Assembly (NCBI GenBank): GCA_000611775.1
Contig: KK106981.1
Span: 9,321,337 to 9,385,336 of the forward strand
DNA length: 64,000 bases
Reading direction: 5' to 3'
Source of the DNA: Umbilicaria muhlenbergii
Lineage: Eukaryota > Ascomycota > Lecanoromycetes > Umbilicariales > Umbilicariaceae
Shown: in pieces, positions 37,883 through 50,843 of the stretch
Layout: each line of letters starts with the position of its first letter
Position numbering within the stretch: the first letter of the stretch is position 1
Program-made: the position numbers and the translations under genes
Notes under the pieces: generated by a model
Told to the model about the DNA's origin: nothing
Databases searched by the model: none
Seen by the model: only the letters and a program-made list of their open reading frames with translations

Positions 37883-40267
37883 AGAGATTGATGTAGGTTC
37901 TGCAGTTAATGTTTATTAATAATCTCATTGTCTTATTGCTGTTCTTGTTGTTCAGTGTTCACTGTTGTTAATGCAGCAAGACTGATGTTACTTGTGAGTG
38001 ATGAAGTTTATATTAATCAGTGATGAGCCTCAGTTTAACCTTATATGAAAAACCTACTTATGAGGGGCTGAAAACATCAGCAGCCTCATCATACAACTTC
38101 AACATTATATTCAACTCACTGTGATCAGTTCATTGAATTATTGCTGCAAAGACACAACTGATCATTTTTCTTAATATAAACTAACATAGCATGATGCTCA
38201 GATATTTTCACTGCAAATATCTGAGAAATACATATAAGTAACAGTAACACTGATTGAAATTAAAATATATACAATATTTGATGAAGTCACCTAGGCTTAA
38301 ATCATGAATGTTGATCATGTAAGCATAATGTTTAAGCAGCTGAAAGAAGTCTTCATTTATCAACATTATTATTTTCACACTCAACATCTCAACACCTAGA
38401 ATTCAAAGTTCTCAAATTTCTCATGCTACATTTAACTTGTTGTTGTGATGTTCAATTACTGCATGTTAATCATCTCAACTCCTCTGAGTATTCTCATCTG
38501 TGTTCATGTCAGTAACCCTTCTGTGTGTCATTTTTTAACCTCATTGTACTGGCAATTACTCACTTGATGTGAATTTTTAAAAATTTAACTTTTCATCTTC
38601 TTCCTGATTTAATGATGACTTTACACTGATAAGTCTTCATGAGCTGCTCTTCATAATTCTTGTGCTTTTTAATGAGAATATGTCACAGTGTTCTTGAGAT
38701 ATGAGCTTTATAATATGTTAATTAATTGTAATCTCATCTATTCAACACCTAAAGAGCTACTCACTTGTTAATTACACAGTAAATGTAGATATCCTCATTG
38801 ACACTTTTTCACTCAGAGAAGCTTGATCAGCCTCAGCAGTGTTAATTAACACTGTCAGAACATGAAGCTGAGCTTTCTCAGAAAAAAATAAAAAAGAGTG
38901 AGAAGAAAATGTTGATAAAAAGAGATTTTAAGAGTAAAAGAAATGATTTGATGTTTTATAATCAGAAAGCATCTTCATATCATTATTATTATTCTCAGTG
39001 AGGTTGACAATCTTTTTATTTAATTTTAAAATTTTTAATAAAGGGCTTCTGTTCCTTGTTGACTGAAGCTCACATTAACTTTTGCTGAATGAAAACATTT
39101 AATCAATTGTTATATGCAGATTAAAGATCTTTTTTATCTTGCTTGATGTCATGACAATTGTTGTATCTTCATGTCATAATCATTCAGCATAGCGGGTCTT
39201 CAGTACATGAGGTGAGTCAACTTGAGCATTTAAAGTTCAAGAGTTGATACACATTGAGCCTCTGAACTTCACACATAACTTGTCTCAATTGAGTGAGTTA
39301 CACAGGGTGCTCACAGCATCATGAATATCATCTTTAATATACAGTAAATTAGTGACTCCTTGCAGCAAAGGAGCTTGAACATGAGTATAAATTAAACTTT
39401 CATAATACTGAATTTCATGAATTAGTGGCTGGTGTGTACTGATCACAAAGTTGATGGCATTTATCTCACAAATGTCAAACAGGTTTTTGATGTTGTGTGA
39501 AATGTAGAAGAGTGATAACTGTGTTGATATCTTACTTAAACACTTAATCTCAATGAAAGAAGGAGGATGATTTGATAATAAGAGAATACTTAATTAATGA
39601 GAGATCACTTGCTTGATGAGATGACACTTGATAGATGAGAGTGTGAAATGAAACTTGATTGAAGAAGGCACTCTTGCAGAGAGACTGCTGACTAAATAAG
39701 AGAACATTTATTAAGAAAGAGAAACACTTACTTAAATTAAAATGCTGTAATGATTGAGGAAGCTTGCTTGATGAGGAATGCTTTATTAATGAAGAATGCT
39801 GACAGCTTGATGAAAGTGAACATGAAACTTAATATGAGGGATTTTACACATCAGTGAATGCTCAGAGCGCTTGAAGAGCTTATCATGACAAAAACTTCAC
39901 AGAAGTTCATTCAGTTCAAACTGTTAATTATTTACAAGCTTCAGAATATGCTCACTACAGCAGGTATTAATTAAAATTCAGCATTTTTTAAAATGCTCTT
40001 AATTTGTCATCTGTTTCTTAAAAATGCATCATGCTCTGTATCTGATGTAGTATCTCTTCTGTGAGATAATCATTCAGTGACTCTTAAGACAAGTAGATGC
40101 CTCTCTTCTCATGACATTAAATTTGTAATGTCTTAATTCAGTGTGATTTCTTAAGCTCATCACATCAGCAGTTACTCACTTAAAGTGAGTTCTTGAGAAC
40201 TTACTTCTTCATCATCATCCTGCTTTACAGATGACTTTATATTGATGAGTTTTTATAAGCTTCTCTT
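37883..40267. repeat. Unclassified decayed repeat region with modules shared elsewhere
   Basis: There is no recognisable protein, and the region is AT-rich and RIP-like. Module X (about 37920-38170) matches 50600-50840, the sequence just upstream of the DUF6589 frame. Module Y (about 39420-39650) matches about 50360-50590. Module Z (about 38520-38660) recurs, diverged, at about 40130-40262. The region is therefore probably made of remnants of one or two copies of the DUF6589-containing element. Element H is inserted at 40267 after CTCTT. Confidence 0.5.
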
Positions 40268-40558
40268 TGTAAAGGGGTGAGTGTATGATGATTGTCATAT
40301 AAGAGTTGAACAGGGTGTCATAAGCAATATAATCATGATAAGTTAATGCAATGATTATATGTCTTCTATTCAATGATAAAACTGATCACTGAGAAAGCAG
40401 GTTTCTGAACTTCCTTGTGAAAAGTTTTACTTAATGTCAAGGCATTAAGCGCTGAGTCATCATATCTATATAATGTTGTACTATAGTGTCATATTATAGT
40501 GTTATATTAATGTCATACTAGTGTTGTACTGTCATACTATTATATGATGACTTTGACA
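40268..40558 (-). repeat. 3' LTR of element H
   Basis: This 291-bp LTR pairs with 48429-48719 at an offset of 8161 bp. It has the longer TGTTGTACTATAGTGTCATA tract that distinguishes this LTR subtype from that of B. Confidence 0.9.
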
Positions 40559-40615
40559 CAGCATTCTTCTTCTCATGATGCTGTCCCTGAAGTCAACTGA
40601 CCACTCATAAACTTC

Positions 40616-41055
40616 ATTATGACGTCATAACAGTTGAGGTTGTTGAGTGAGCATGTTGAGCTTATAAGGTGATCATGTGAGACTGTATTAAAATAAGACT
40701 GATCACATGCCCTCATTTAATTGTGATGATATCACGCTGACAGTAAGCTTTCTTCATAATATAAACATTAAAAATCACAATGTTTACTGTAAGTTCAAAA
40801 CACCTCTTTCCTTGTGTTTCTTCTTCATCATTTTTATTATGACATGTCATTGTACTTCTCATGACTTTTCTGCAGCTCATTGAGTGACTTGATGACTTCA
40901 TGATATCATCTCTCATTGCAGAGGTGTTCACCTCATGAAGAGAGCATCATAAAGCTTGCAGCTCATGCTTCATTTGTGATGTCATACTTTCTGTCATACC
41001 TCATATGAATGCTAACATGATATATAAGCAATCAATACTTGAACTCTTGAACTCA
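40616..41055. repeat. 440-bp block identical to 48777-49216
   Basis: I compared the lines base by base and found no difference over 440 bp. Just outside, the copies diverge at once: on the left (ACTTCATTAT against ACTTAATTAT at 40615/48776) and on the right (ATGATCACAG against ACGGCCACAG). The block runs from near the 3' LTR to the A of the antisense ATG, so it covers the upstream region of the antisense ORF. Confidence 0.9.
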
Positions 41056-41588
41056 TGATCACAGACAATGATGAAGACTCATCTTCATCAGAAAAGCTTA
41101 TTGAGCTTCAGGCTTAATGTGATGAGAAGAGCTTTAAGTTGAAGTCAGCAAGCAGAACTGTGATGATCAACATCTTCAGAAAAAGATGAGAAAACAGAGT
41201 GATAAAACTGACTGTTCAACACTTGAAGAAAGTTAAGCATTTATCTTTAAATGACATCTTCAGCAGCAGTTCTTGCTCTGTGTGATGTCATGATGATACC
41301 TCACTGTCAACTCACATGCAGCAGGCTCATCATCATGAGTGTGTGATTTAAAAGAACCTCAGTCACATGTTGTCAAATACTGCTTGCTGTGACTCTTGTA
41401 TAAAAGCTGAAGTTGATTACTACTTTGTGTCAGACAGAGAAGCCTGCACGTGTTGCATATCTCTCTGCAACTTTCATGAGTAATGCATGACAGAGCCTCT
41501 GATCATTACTGCTTTTAACTTTAAAAGCTCTGATGTTGTTGTCCTGACATGTGTTTATGATGATCAGAGAAATGATGACACATCATAA
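41055..41588 (+). pseudogene. Antisense Cys/His-rich ORF of element H
   Basis: This ORF is 534 bp from ATG to TAA, the same length as in B, and antisense to H pol. It begins MITDNDEDSSSSEKL and ends DDQRNDDTS. TGA and TAA codons interrupt it at several points. TATATAAG at 41021-41028 lies 27 bp before the ATG. Several Cys and His positions of the B copy are kept (CTCCISLC), and some are lost. Confidence 0.6.
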
Positions 41589-42299
41589 GTCTGCCTTCCT
41601 TAATTCTTTTTTGTTTTGTTTAGTATGACAAAGTGTCATACTTTATGTCATACTTTTGTCGTACTTTATGTTGTACTTTTGCATTGCTAACTAATCATAA
41701 TGTTCAACAACTGATCATCAGATTCTCATGCTGCTGTCTTTTATCAATCATTATTAACATTTTTCACGCCCCCTGCAGCTGCTCCTCAACATGAGTTTCA
41801 TGACATTCATAATGAGGTGATTAATGTTAATTCAGTAGTTCTGAGGAGCTCATTCAAGCTCTTGCTGTCTTGTTGAAAAGCACTGCTCATGCTCTTCATG
41901 TCTTTAATGCTCATCAATCTCATCATCATCAAGAGTATATTGAACTCTGTGAGCAGCATCATATTGAAGAGATGAGGTTAAAGGCTTCATCAGACAATAA
42001 AGAAGAATTTAAGACAACAGAAGATAAATAAATAAATGAAGATGATTTAACACAACACTGATGAAGGATTAAGTGCAAGATGTTGACCTCAGATTTATCT
42101 TGATTTTCAGATCTGAAATAAAATGCTTCTGCACTTAAGTGTTTTTTGATTCTCTGCAATGTGACACATCTGCTATAATGTAGTCTGTGCAGTAATCTTA
42201 TTATAAATCTCATCATAGTGTCATAGCTCTTGTTGAATTCTTGTCATAAAACACTGACTCTATCATAAGAGATCAAGTTAACAAAGCTGACAAAGTTTT

Positions 42300-45200
42300 C
42301 AGTTCTTAAGACTCATGACTTTTGTGACAGCTTTCTTAAAGTTCATGACTTTTGCAACAGCTTTCTTAAAGCTCATGACTTTTGCAACAACTTCTCAATC
42401 AATCTTGAAGAATCATGTTGTACAACTCACCTGAATTTCAGTTTATCAGAATTGTCAGCATGAAATTTTAACATTTTTGCCTTTACATTACAGATAAAGT
42501 GTGTTGATTCTCATGTGTCATCTCACACCTGATCTGTCAACTTTCATTTAATGAGGTATTGAAGCCTGCTGTCATGAATGCAGTTATTCACAATTGCCTC
42601 AACTTCTCACTCATCATTTTAATTAAGTAGTAGGTCTTTTCCTGTTAATGCAGAAAACACATGACATGTGTCTTGAAATGACTTCAATAAAGTGATGTTG
42701 AATATGTTATAAATATTTAAATCCTCTGAGAGGTCAAGTTCATATGATGATTGACTTATCACACATCATATCATGAATGAGTTGAGTTTTTTTCAATGCA
42801 GTTTCTTCATCTGCTTGTTCACTGACACATTCTTTTTATTAATCAGTATTAAATCACCTTCTTTGAATGTTATCTCCGTTCAGTGCTGATTATAATAGTT
42901 TACATATGTTTCATTAACCTGTCATAGCTGCTCTTAAGTTGTTGTAATTTAATCTTGAAGCTGCTGTGCATCTGCATAAGGTTTTATTTGTTCATGTGAA
43001 TGCTGTATAAACAGTCTACTTAAGCTCATCTGAGGGTTTCATTTTAAGTTAAGCTGAAAGGAGCTCTTTCTTGTAGCAGCATGTATGAAGTTGTTGTATA
43101 AGAACTTCATGCAAGATAAAAGCTTAACTCAGTTCTCTTGCTGCTCATCAATAAATATGTGTAAATACACCTTCAGAGACTGATTCTGCCTCTTTGTTTA
43201 ACTGTCAGTTTGCAGATGAAAAGCTGTTGACATGTTATGACAGCACTGCATGTGAAAGCAGAAGTTGATTCATTACTCTGATGTAAAAAACTTATCTCTG
43301 TCTGTGATTAAAACTTTTGACATGTCATGATGCTTAATAATGTCCTGAATAAACACTTCAATGAAGTCAGCAACTGACATTGTCTTCTGTATAAAAATAT
43401 AATGAGTCATTTTAATCAACTTATCAATTATGATGAGGATTGAATTTCATGTTATATTTTCATATGTGCTGCTCAGTGGCAGGTCTGTAATGAAGTTCAT
43501 TGTCATCATATGTCATGACACTTTTAAGACTGATAATGAGTTTAATAATCTGTATGATTTATGATGAGCTGGCTTCACCTTTTGACATTCAACACAGTCA
43601 TGACAGTAACATTGTACATCTCTGACAGCATCAGATTAATCATAAGATCACTGCATTAATTTTGCAGTTCTTGACTTTCTGAAATGATCTGCAAAAACAT
43701 CATCATGAAATCAACTGATCACTGCATTGTGAAGAGCAGAGTTCTGTGAAACATAAATCTTATCATCATAATGTATGACATCATTTATTTCTTGTCAACA
43801 TTTTCATATATTTAACAGTATAAATGTCATATTTGGTTACATCTTTAATGTCATGATCATCTCAGGGTTCATATCTATATTCATATTTATCATCTCAGAC
43901 TCAGTCAAGTTGTTTTTATCCTCAAGAGGGGTAGTTAATTCTTGTCATACTCATCATATCAAACTGTCTTTCAACTGCTCAGTATAAATTGCATGTTCAA
44001 GTTGTTTGATAAACATTCTTATATAAGCTGTTATCTCCTCACCTATTGATGAGTGAGTAGACATGAGTTGAAGCGCTTCAACAGTGTCAGCAGAAGCACT
44101 ATCCTCAATTTAAAGATTAATAAGAATGTGACTTATGTCATCATTCATAACTGCAGTGTTTGCTGAGCTATTTTTGATTGAGTGCTGCTGAGGCTCTGCA
44201 TATTTAAGCTCTCTTATTCAGTCATGACTTGCTTCTTAAGCATGTAGGTCATGAACTGCTGATGTTTCAATTGTATCATCAGCTTCAATATTCATCATAT
44301 TAATATATTCATCACAGCTTGCTTCTTAAGCATGTAAATCATGAACTGCTGATGTTTCAGTCATGCTGTCAACTTCAGTATTCATCATATTGATATATTC
44401 ATCACGGCTTACTTCTTCTTGAGCAGTTAAATTTCACACTGTTGATGTTCTGATGAGATCATCATCTTCAGTAATCATTGTACTGAGTAGGTGATGCACT
44501 GCTGATGTTTCAGTGATATCACTGACTTCATTCAACATGACACTCTTATCATTTTCATTATGACTTGCTTCTTTTTAAGCAGGTAGATTTCACACTGTTG
44601 ATGTTTTAATGAGATTATCATCTTCAGTGTTCATTGTACTGATAATATTCATTATGACAGATATGATATTCTCTTGTCATGATTTCTGTCATACTGCTCT
44701 TAGTTGCAGTGTCATCACAGCAAGCATGTATAATTTCTTCTGTACTGACTTATAATTCTCACTTCTCAAGTGAAAGGACTGTTGCATTATTTCAATGACA
44801 GTTGAGGTACTGACAGTCTTCAGCAGTTCATAATCAGGTCATTTTAATAAATCATCAATAAAGTTCTTCTTGCCTTCTTGATATGTGACTTTAAAGTCAT
44901 ATTCAGCAAGCTTCTCAGCTCATTTGAGCTGCCTTCATGTGAGGTTTGAGGTAGTCATGAATCAAACAAGGTTTGCATGATCAATCAGTATGACAATTTG
45001 ATGTCTAGCACCCTGACAGTAGTGTCATCAATGATGCATGACTTTCATGATGACAAGAAGCTCTTGCTCATCTGTATCATATCAAGTCTCAGTATTTAGC
45101 AGCTTCTTGCTGTAGTAAGTAATTAATAATCAGTGCAATTAACTGTCAACCTTGAAGTGTTGCATCAAGATTTCATTAATTGTGAATTCAGAGGCGTTCA

Positions 45201-48200
45201 TTTCAACCCTCATGAGTTTGTTTTCATTGAAGTAGTGTAGTAATGAAGCACTCATGAAGATCTTCTTCAAAGCATTAAACACTTTTAATGCAGCTCATGA
45301 AAGTGAAGAAGAAGCAGATATGATGTTTTTTTATTATAATTTTCCTCTGACTTATGAGCTGCATGCTGAATAACTTGTGTTAAACCTCTGCAATGAGATT
45401 AAGCTGCTCTGCTTTCCTTCAATGTCTTGATGAGGAGCAGTTCAGTGAGTTGAAAAAAAACTTAATATAATTTTAATCTTCTTTTTATTCCTTTCTATTT
45501 TCAGAAGGTTTAACAGTGATGCTGTAATTCATGAGTAATCTCTTATAAACCTTCAGAAGAAGTTGATGAAGCTTAAAAAAATCTGCAATTCATGAACATT
45601 CTCTGAAGACAGTCATTCTTCAACAGTTTGAATTTTTTTTAAGTTCATGTATATGCCTTCTGTGTTGATCTTGAATCCTAGAAAGTTCACTTTCATTGCA
45701 TTGAATGAGCACTTACTGATCTTAAGATGAAGATCATGATGTTGTAGTGCATCTAGTACTTGTCATACATGCTCTTCATGCTTAGACTCATCTTTGCTAA
45801 AGATCAAGATATCATTCAAGTAGATCATGCATGTGATGTTTAAAAACTCATCAAGTGCTTTATTAATGAAGGCTTGAAACATAGCAGGAGCATTCATGAG
45901 ACTGAAAGACATAACAAGATATTTAAACAGCCTGAATCATGTTCAGAACACTGTTTTCCACTCATCTCTGCCCTTAATTCATATTCAATTATATGCATTC
46001 TTGCAGTTCAACTTAGTGAACTTCTTAGCTCCTTGAAGATGATTCAACATGTTTGATATAAGTGATAATGAGTAATGATTCTTAATAGTAATATCATTCA
46101 AGCGCTTATAATCAATGATTAATCATAGGCTGCCGTCTGATTTTGGTACAAACATAACAGGTGAAGTCACAGATGATATTAATTTGTGAATTATGCTTAC
46201 TTTCATGACATCATCTAAATATACCTTCAGTACATCAAGCTTGACTGAGGACATCAAGTATAACTTTTTAAATGAAAGTTGCTGCCCTGATTTTCAGTCA
46301 ATGACATGATCATGTGAATCTCTCTCAAGCAAAGACTGCTTCTCAGCTGCCTGAAATATGTCTGTGAAGTCATGATATTCAAGAGGTAATGTGTCATACA
46401 CATCACTACTTCTGTCATAATGTAATGAGTTCATTTGAAGAGTATATTCTTTTATATTAATCATTAGGTCTGACAGTCCTATGAAGTGTTTCATAATGAA
46501 AAGGTTGTTCATATGTAAAATATTCTTCAGTGTCTTCTTTTCACTGACAGTGAATACTCAGTGTGCTGTGATATGCTTCATCTTTTTTCATAGGAATTTC
46601 CCCGTGTCATATTCATGATTCAGGTTTGCATTGACTAGGAATGATAATCTGAGGATGAAAGAAGCTGATGTGTTGTCTTGTGTGATAAGAAAGCAGCTGT
46701 TATAGTGATAAGGTTAACTGTTGATGTCATATGCAGTAATAGTCAATATGATGAATTTCAACAAGTCAATCATATTGCCTCATGCATTGACTTGAGCTTC
46801 ATAGAGTTTAGTTTGTAAAGACAGTTCATTGACAACATATCATGTGATAATATTGCCTTGACTGTTATTGTTAATAATATATGAGTATTTTTTCTTCAGA
46901 TCATTTCTTGTCATATGAGAGTTCACCTTTAACTGCCCTGATATCAGATGTGAGATATCATCAATGATAAGTAAAAAGATGAGCTGAAAGTTGACTGTGA
47001 ATCATTTATTTACATCAATCACAGTAGTGACTGCTGTTGATCATCTCATCATACATTCATTTGTTCAATGATTAATGACTTCACACTTGATACAGAGGCC
47101 TGCTGCTTTTCATGCATTTACTTCATTCTTAAGAATAAAGTCTTTTTATCAACATGAGAGTTCTGTGAATGTCTGTGTTGTTGTCATAATCACTTTCTCC
47201 ACAACTGATATGTGATTTAAATTTCAGCTTTGGTCATGATTACTTCCTTGATAGAAACCTCATGAATTGTTTTCTTTTTCATGATTAAATTGTTGAGGGT
47301 GAGAGGTTTATTATTCAGTGAAAAATTCTTTTCTGTCATAGTATGACGTCAGTGTTATACTTTTGTTTATATCATCAATTTTGTTTTAACAGTTCTTTTT
47401 AGTGTCTGAACAGCTTCAAAATGATTCATGATTAATGATGATGTCAAGATGTGCTGAAATTTTCTACACTGACTGTCTTGCAACCTGCGTCAGATCTCAA
47501 CATCATAATTCAGTCAGAATGTGATGAGAAAGTCTTGATCATCAGTGATTTTAAATGAGTATTTCACTGATTTCCTTGTGTGAAGTTAAAAGAAAGCAGT
47601 AAAGTTCTGATAATCTGTTGTATCAAGAGGTGATTGTATCATGGCTGCAAAGTTCAACTGCATTGAAGATGATGATATTTTGTTCATTCATGTTTTCATC
47701 AGAGGATAGGTTCTTCTTCAGCATCTTCAGAAAATTGTTATAAATGATTTAAATGTGATCATGCTGCTTCTTCTGCTTTCATTAATCACTCATGACTGTT
47801 TTCTCTAGGTAGGTGCCTGCTCAGATGATGAAATCTCATTTGATAAGAAATTACTCTGACATCAGCTCCTGATTCTGATTGATTTCATTTAAATATTCTT
47901 GAAGTTTTTATCTCATGACTTTGACGCCTCCTGCATAAAGGTGAGGCTCTCATGACTTTACAAGATGTTAAAAAGAGGGAGGTGTGATGTCTGTCATAAC
48001 TTAACATCATAATTCATGTGATGAACCTGCATCATTTCTTGAATTTGCTGTAATCATAGTTGAAAGATCTTCTTGCAGATGTTAATTAAACTCTCAGAGC
48101 TTCCTTTTATTGTCCTTAAACTCAATTTCTTGTCATACATGTTGTAATTATAATCACTGACGCTTGATGACCTCTTGATTATGAGCAGTGACTGCCTCAA

Positions 48201-48345
48201 AGTCTTTAATGATGTCATCAAGGTTGCCTGCAGTGATATGTTCATCATCATTAATGATGTCAGAAGTAGGAGTATTAATGACTGATAATATAAACCTGTT
48301 AATTGAAGGGCCTGTCTCAGCTTAATTATTAATTGTTTCACTGAC
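42300..48345 (-). pseudogene. Element H gag-pol (decayed, same family as B)
   Basis: The gene runs from gag at 48345 (the segment 48341-48054 parallels 4470-4725 in B) down to the chromodomain near 42400-42620, with three 30-bp units at about 42300-42395. The reverse transcriptase active site at 45822-45811 reads YLND instead of YLDD, so a catalytic aspartate is lost. The protease-RT linker (46512-46294) keeps LPLEYHDFTDIFQAAEKQ. The RNase H-integrase linker (44620-44225) has several of the family's 90-bp repeats, with variants. Integrase is at about 43,100-43,750. Confidence 0.85.
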
Positions 48346-48428
48346 CTGATGAGATCAAAGTGTTGATGTCATCATGTTTTATTTGCTTTCAATGTGACTG
48401 TTCACCTGAAGGTACTGAGTGATTAGTA

Positions 48429-48719
48429 TGTAAGAGAGTGAATGTATGATGATCATCATATAAGAGTTGAACGGGGTGTTGTAGGCAATATAGTCATGAT
48501 AAATCAATGCAATGATTATATGTTTTCTATTCAGTGGTAAAACTGATCACTGAGGAAGCAGGTTTCTGAACCTTCTTGTGAAGAGTTTTACTTGATGTCA
48601 AGGTGCTAGGCGCTGAGTCATCATATTTATATAATGTCGTACTATAGTGTCATACTATAGTGTCATACTAGTGTCATATTAGTGTTGTACTGTCATACTA
48701 TTATATGATGACCTTGACA
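48429..48719 (-). repeat. LTR shared by elements H and I
   Basis: It acts as the 5' LTR of H on its left and as the 3' LTR of I on its right. It has the same 291-bp length as 40268-40558. One LTR between two head-to-tail copies is the expected product of recombination between LTRs. Confidence 0.85.
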
Positions 48720-49833
48720 CAGTATTCCTCTTCTCATGACGCCGTCCCTGAAGCCAACTGATCACTCATAAACTTAATTATGACGTCATAACAGTTGAGG
48801 TTGTTGAGTGAGCATGTTGAGCTTATAAGGTGATCATGTGAGACTGTATTAAAATAAGACTGATCACATGCCCTCATTTAATTGTGATGATATCACGCTG
48901 ACAGTAAGCTTTCTTCATAATATAAACATTAAAAATCACAATGTTTACTGTAAGTTCAAAACACCTCTTTCCTTGTGTTTCTTCTTCATCATTTTTATTA
49001 TGACATGTCATTGTACTTCTCATGACTTTTCTGCAGCTCATTGAGTGACTTGATGACTTCATGATATCATCTCTCATTGCAGAGGTGTTCACCTCATGAA
49101 GAGAGCATCATAAAGCTTGCAGCTCATGCTTCATTTGTGATGTCATACTTTCTGTCATACCTCATATGAATGCTAACATGATATATAAGCAATCAATACT
49201 TGAACTCTTGAACTCACGGCCACAGACAACAGTGAAGACCTGCCTTCATCAGGGAAGCTCATCAATCTCTGAGCTCAGTGTGATGAGGAGGGCTTTGAGT
49301 CAAAGTCAGTGAGTGAAACTGTGATGATCAACACCTTCAGAAAGAGATGAGGAAACAGGATGATAAAACTGACTGTTCAGTGTCTGAAGAGGGTCAGGTG
49401 TTTACCTTTAAGTGATGTCTTCAGCAGTGATTCCTGCTCTATGTGATGTCATGATGATACCTCACTGTCAACTCACATGCAGCAGGCTCATCATCATGAG
49501 TGTGTGATTTAAAAAAACCTTAATCACATGCTGTCAAGTACTGCTCACTGTGACTTTTGCAGAAGAGCTGAGATTAATCAATGCTTCATGTCATAAGTTA
49601 ATTTAACCTGTGCTCATTGCACATCACTCTGCAACTTTCATGATTAATGTACAGTGAAGTCTCTGATCATCATTGTTTTAATTTTTAAAAAATTTAATGT
49701 TGTTGTCCTGCACATGCATGCTTATGATGACAGAAGGAGTGATGATACACTGTAAGTTTATCTTTCTTAATCCTCTTTTATTTTGTTTCATTTAATATGA
49801 ATATGTTGTACTTATCATACTTATGACATTTTG
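48720..49833 (-). mobile_element. Element I, truncated A/B-family copy (3' internal part only)
   Basis: This aligns with 40559-41670 of H and with the 3' internal part of B. The family sequence stops after TTATGACATTTTG at 49833 and is joined to a hAT-like fragment; gag, most of pol and the other LTR are missing. The antisense ORF (49216-49755, plus) is present, but its ATG has become ACG. Confidence 0.85.
49216..49755 (+). pseudogene. Antisense Cys/His-rich ORF of element I
   Basis: The frame is co-linear with those of B, H and A and ends RRSDDTL. Its first codon is ACG, not ATG. The zinc-binding-like part is kept in outline (HMQQAHHHECVI, HCDFC, CAHC). It is interrupted by TGA and TAA codons. 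As the fourth copy in the window with this frame, it supports a real ancestral gene. Confidence 0.55.
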
Positions 49834-50101
49834 CTTTCAAAATGGCTTCGACGACGGCCTCAAAAAATGGCCTTGAAAATGACTTAAGAAGGCGCCTTTT
49901 GAACTGACTTTCTTGACTACCATAAAGACTACCATAACTATTTGTATGTACTGGGTTAACCCAGAATTTTCTGGGTTTGGGTTAAATGGGTTGGGTTTTT
50001 TCTGGGTTGGGTTTAAAAAAGTATAACACACCACAAAACCCAACCCAAACCCAACCCAAACCCAAACCCACTGGGTAAAACCCAACCCATGGTGCAGCGT
50101 A
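49834..50101 (+). mobile_element. Right end of a hAT-like non-autonomous element (truncated)
   Basis: These 268 bp match 55440-55706, ending in the terminal repeat CCATGGTGCAGCGTA. The left part, including the minisatellite, is missing. This copy keeps ACCCAACCCATGGTGCAGCG, where the complete copy reads ACTCAACTCATGATGCAGCG. Confidence 0.88.
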
Positions 50102-50843
50102 CTGATATCTTCATTTCACATTTGTTCAGCAGGTTAAGTGTTAAGCACATGAAGTGATCTTGACTGTGCACTCAGATTTCAATCATTTGTACATGTAAAG
50201 TCACTGAACTCTCTACATAACTCTTCTCAGTTCATTGAATTTCTAAGGGCTTGTTCAGCATTACTCACTTGCACTTCAGTATATGATAACTTCTTAATTT
50301 CAGTAGTTAATGACACTTGAAAGTGTACATGAACAAGGTCTGTGTAGTACCTGATGTAATGAAGCAGCAGGTGATGTGTATCAATAATAAAGTTTATAAC
50401 ATTTATCTCACAAACATCAAATGAATTTCAATGTTTGCATGAGGTATGAGAAGATAATTACTGCATTAACATCTTACTTAAACACTTAATCTCAATGAAA
50501 GGAGGAGGGTGTTTTGATAATAAAAAAACACTTCATTAATGAGAGATCACTTGCTTGATGAGACAGCACTTGATAAATGAAACTTTTAAGCATGAATTAT
50601 CAACTGTTGTCACTGTTGTTGTTGTTGTTGATTGCTTTCATTGTTGTTAATATAGCAAACTGATGTTATGCCTGAGTGATGAAGTTTATGTTTATCATCA
50701 GTTTAACCTTATATGAAAAACCTACTTTGAGGGGCTGAAAACATCAGCAGCCTCATCATACAACTTTAATATTATATTCAACTCACTGTGATCAGTTCAT
50801 TGAAATATTGCTGCAAAGACACAACTGATTATTTTTACTCATT
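50102..50843. repeat. Decayed non-coding region upstream of the DUF6589 frame
   Basis: Modules Y (about 50360-50590) and X (about 50600-50840) recur at 39420-39650 and 37920-38170, in opposite relative order. A GTT/TTG triplet run lies near 50615. X ends directly before the ATG of the next frame, so it may have held its promoter. No protein is recognisable. Confidence 0.45.

Larger units (their letters stand above)
40268..48719 (-). mobile_element. Gypsy LTR retrotransposon H (8452 bp), minus strand, A/B family
   Basis: Two LTRs of 291 bp each (40268-40558 and 48429-48719) start TGTAA and end TTGACA on the plus strand, and the family's gag-pol lies between them in reverse. The 48429-48719 LTR is directly followed by the 3' internal sequence of another copy (I), so it serves both elements. 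The left flank is CTCTT; no matching duplication can be checked on the right because I is truncated. Confidence 0.92.

Noticed and set aside
43775-43987. A 70-codon plus-strand frame in element H, matching one on the minus strand of B at 8851-8639
   Set aside because: Its conservation follows from the pol frame on the opposite strand; there is no start context and no extension beyond pol coding.
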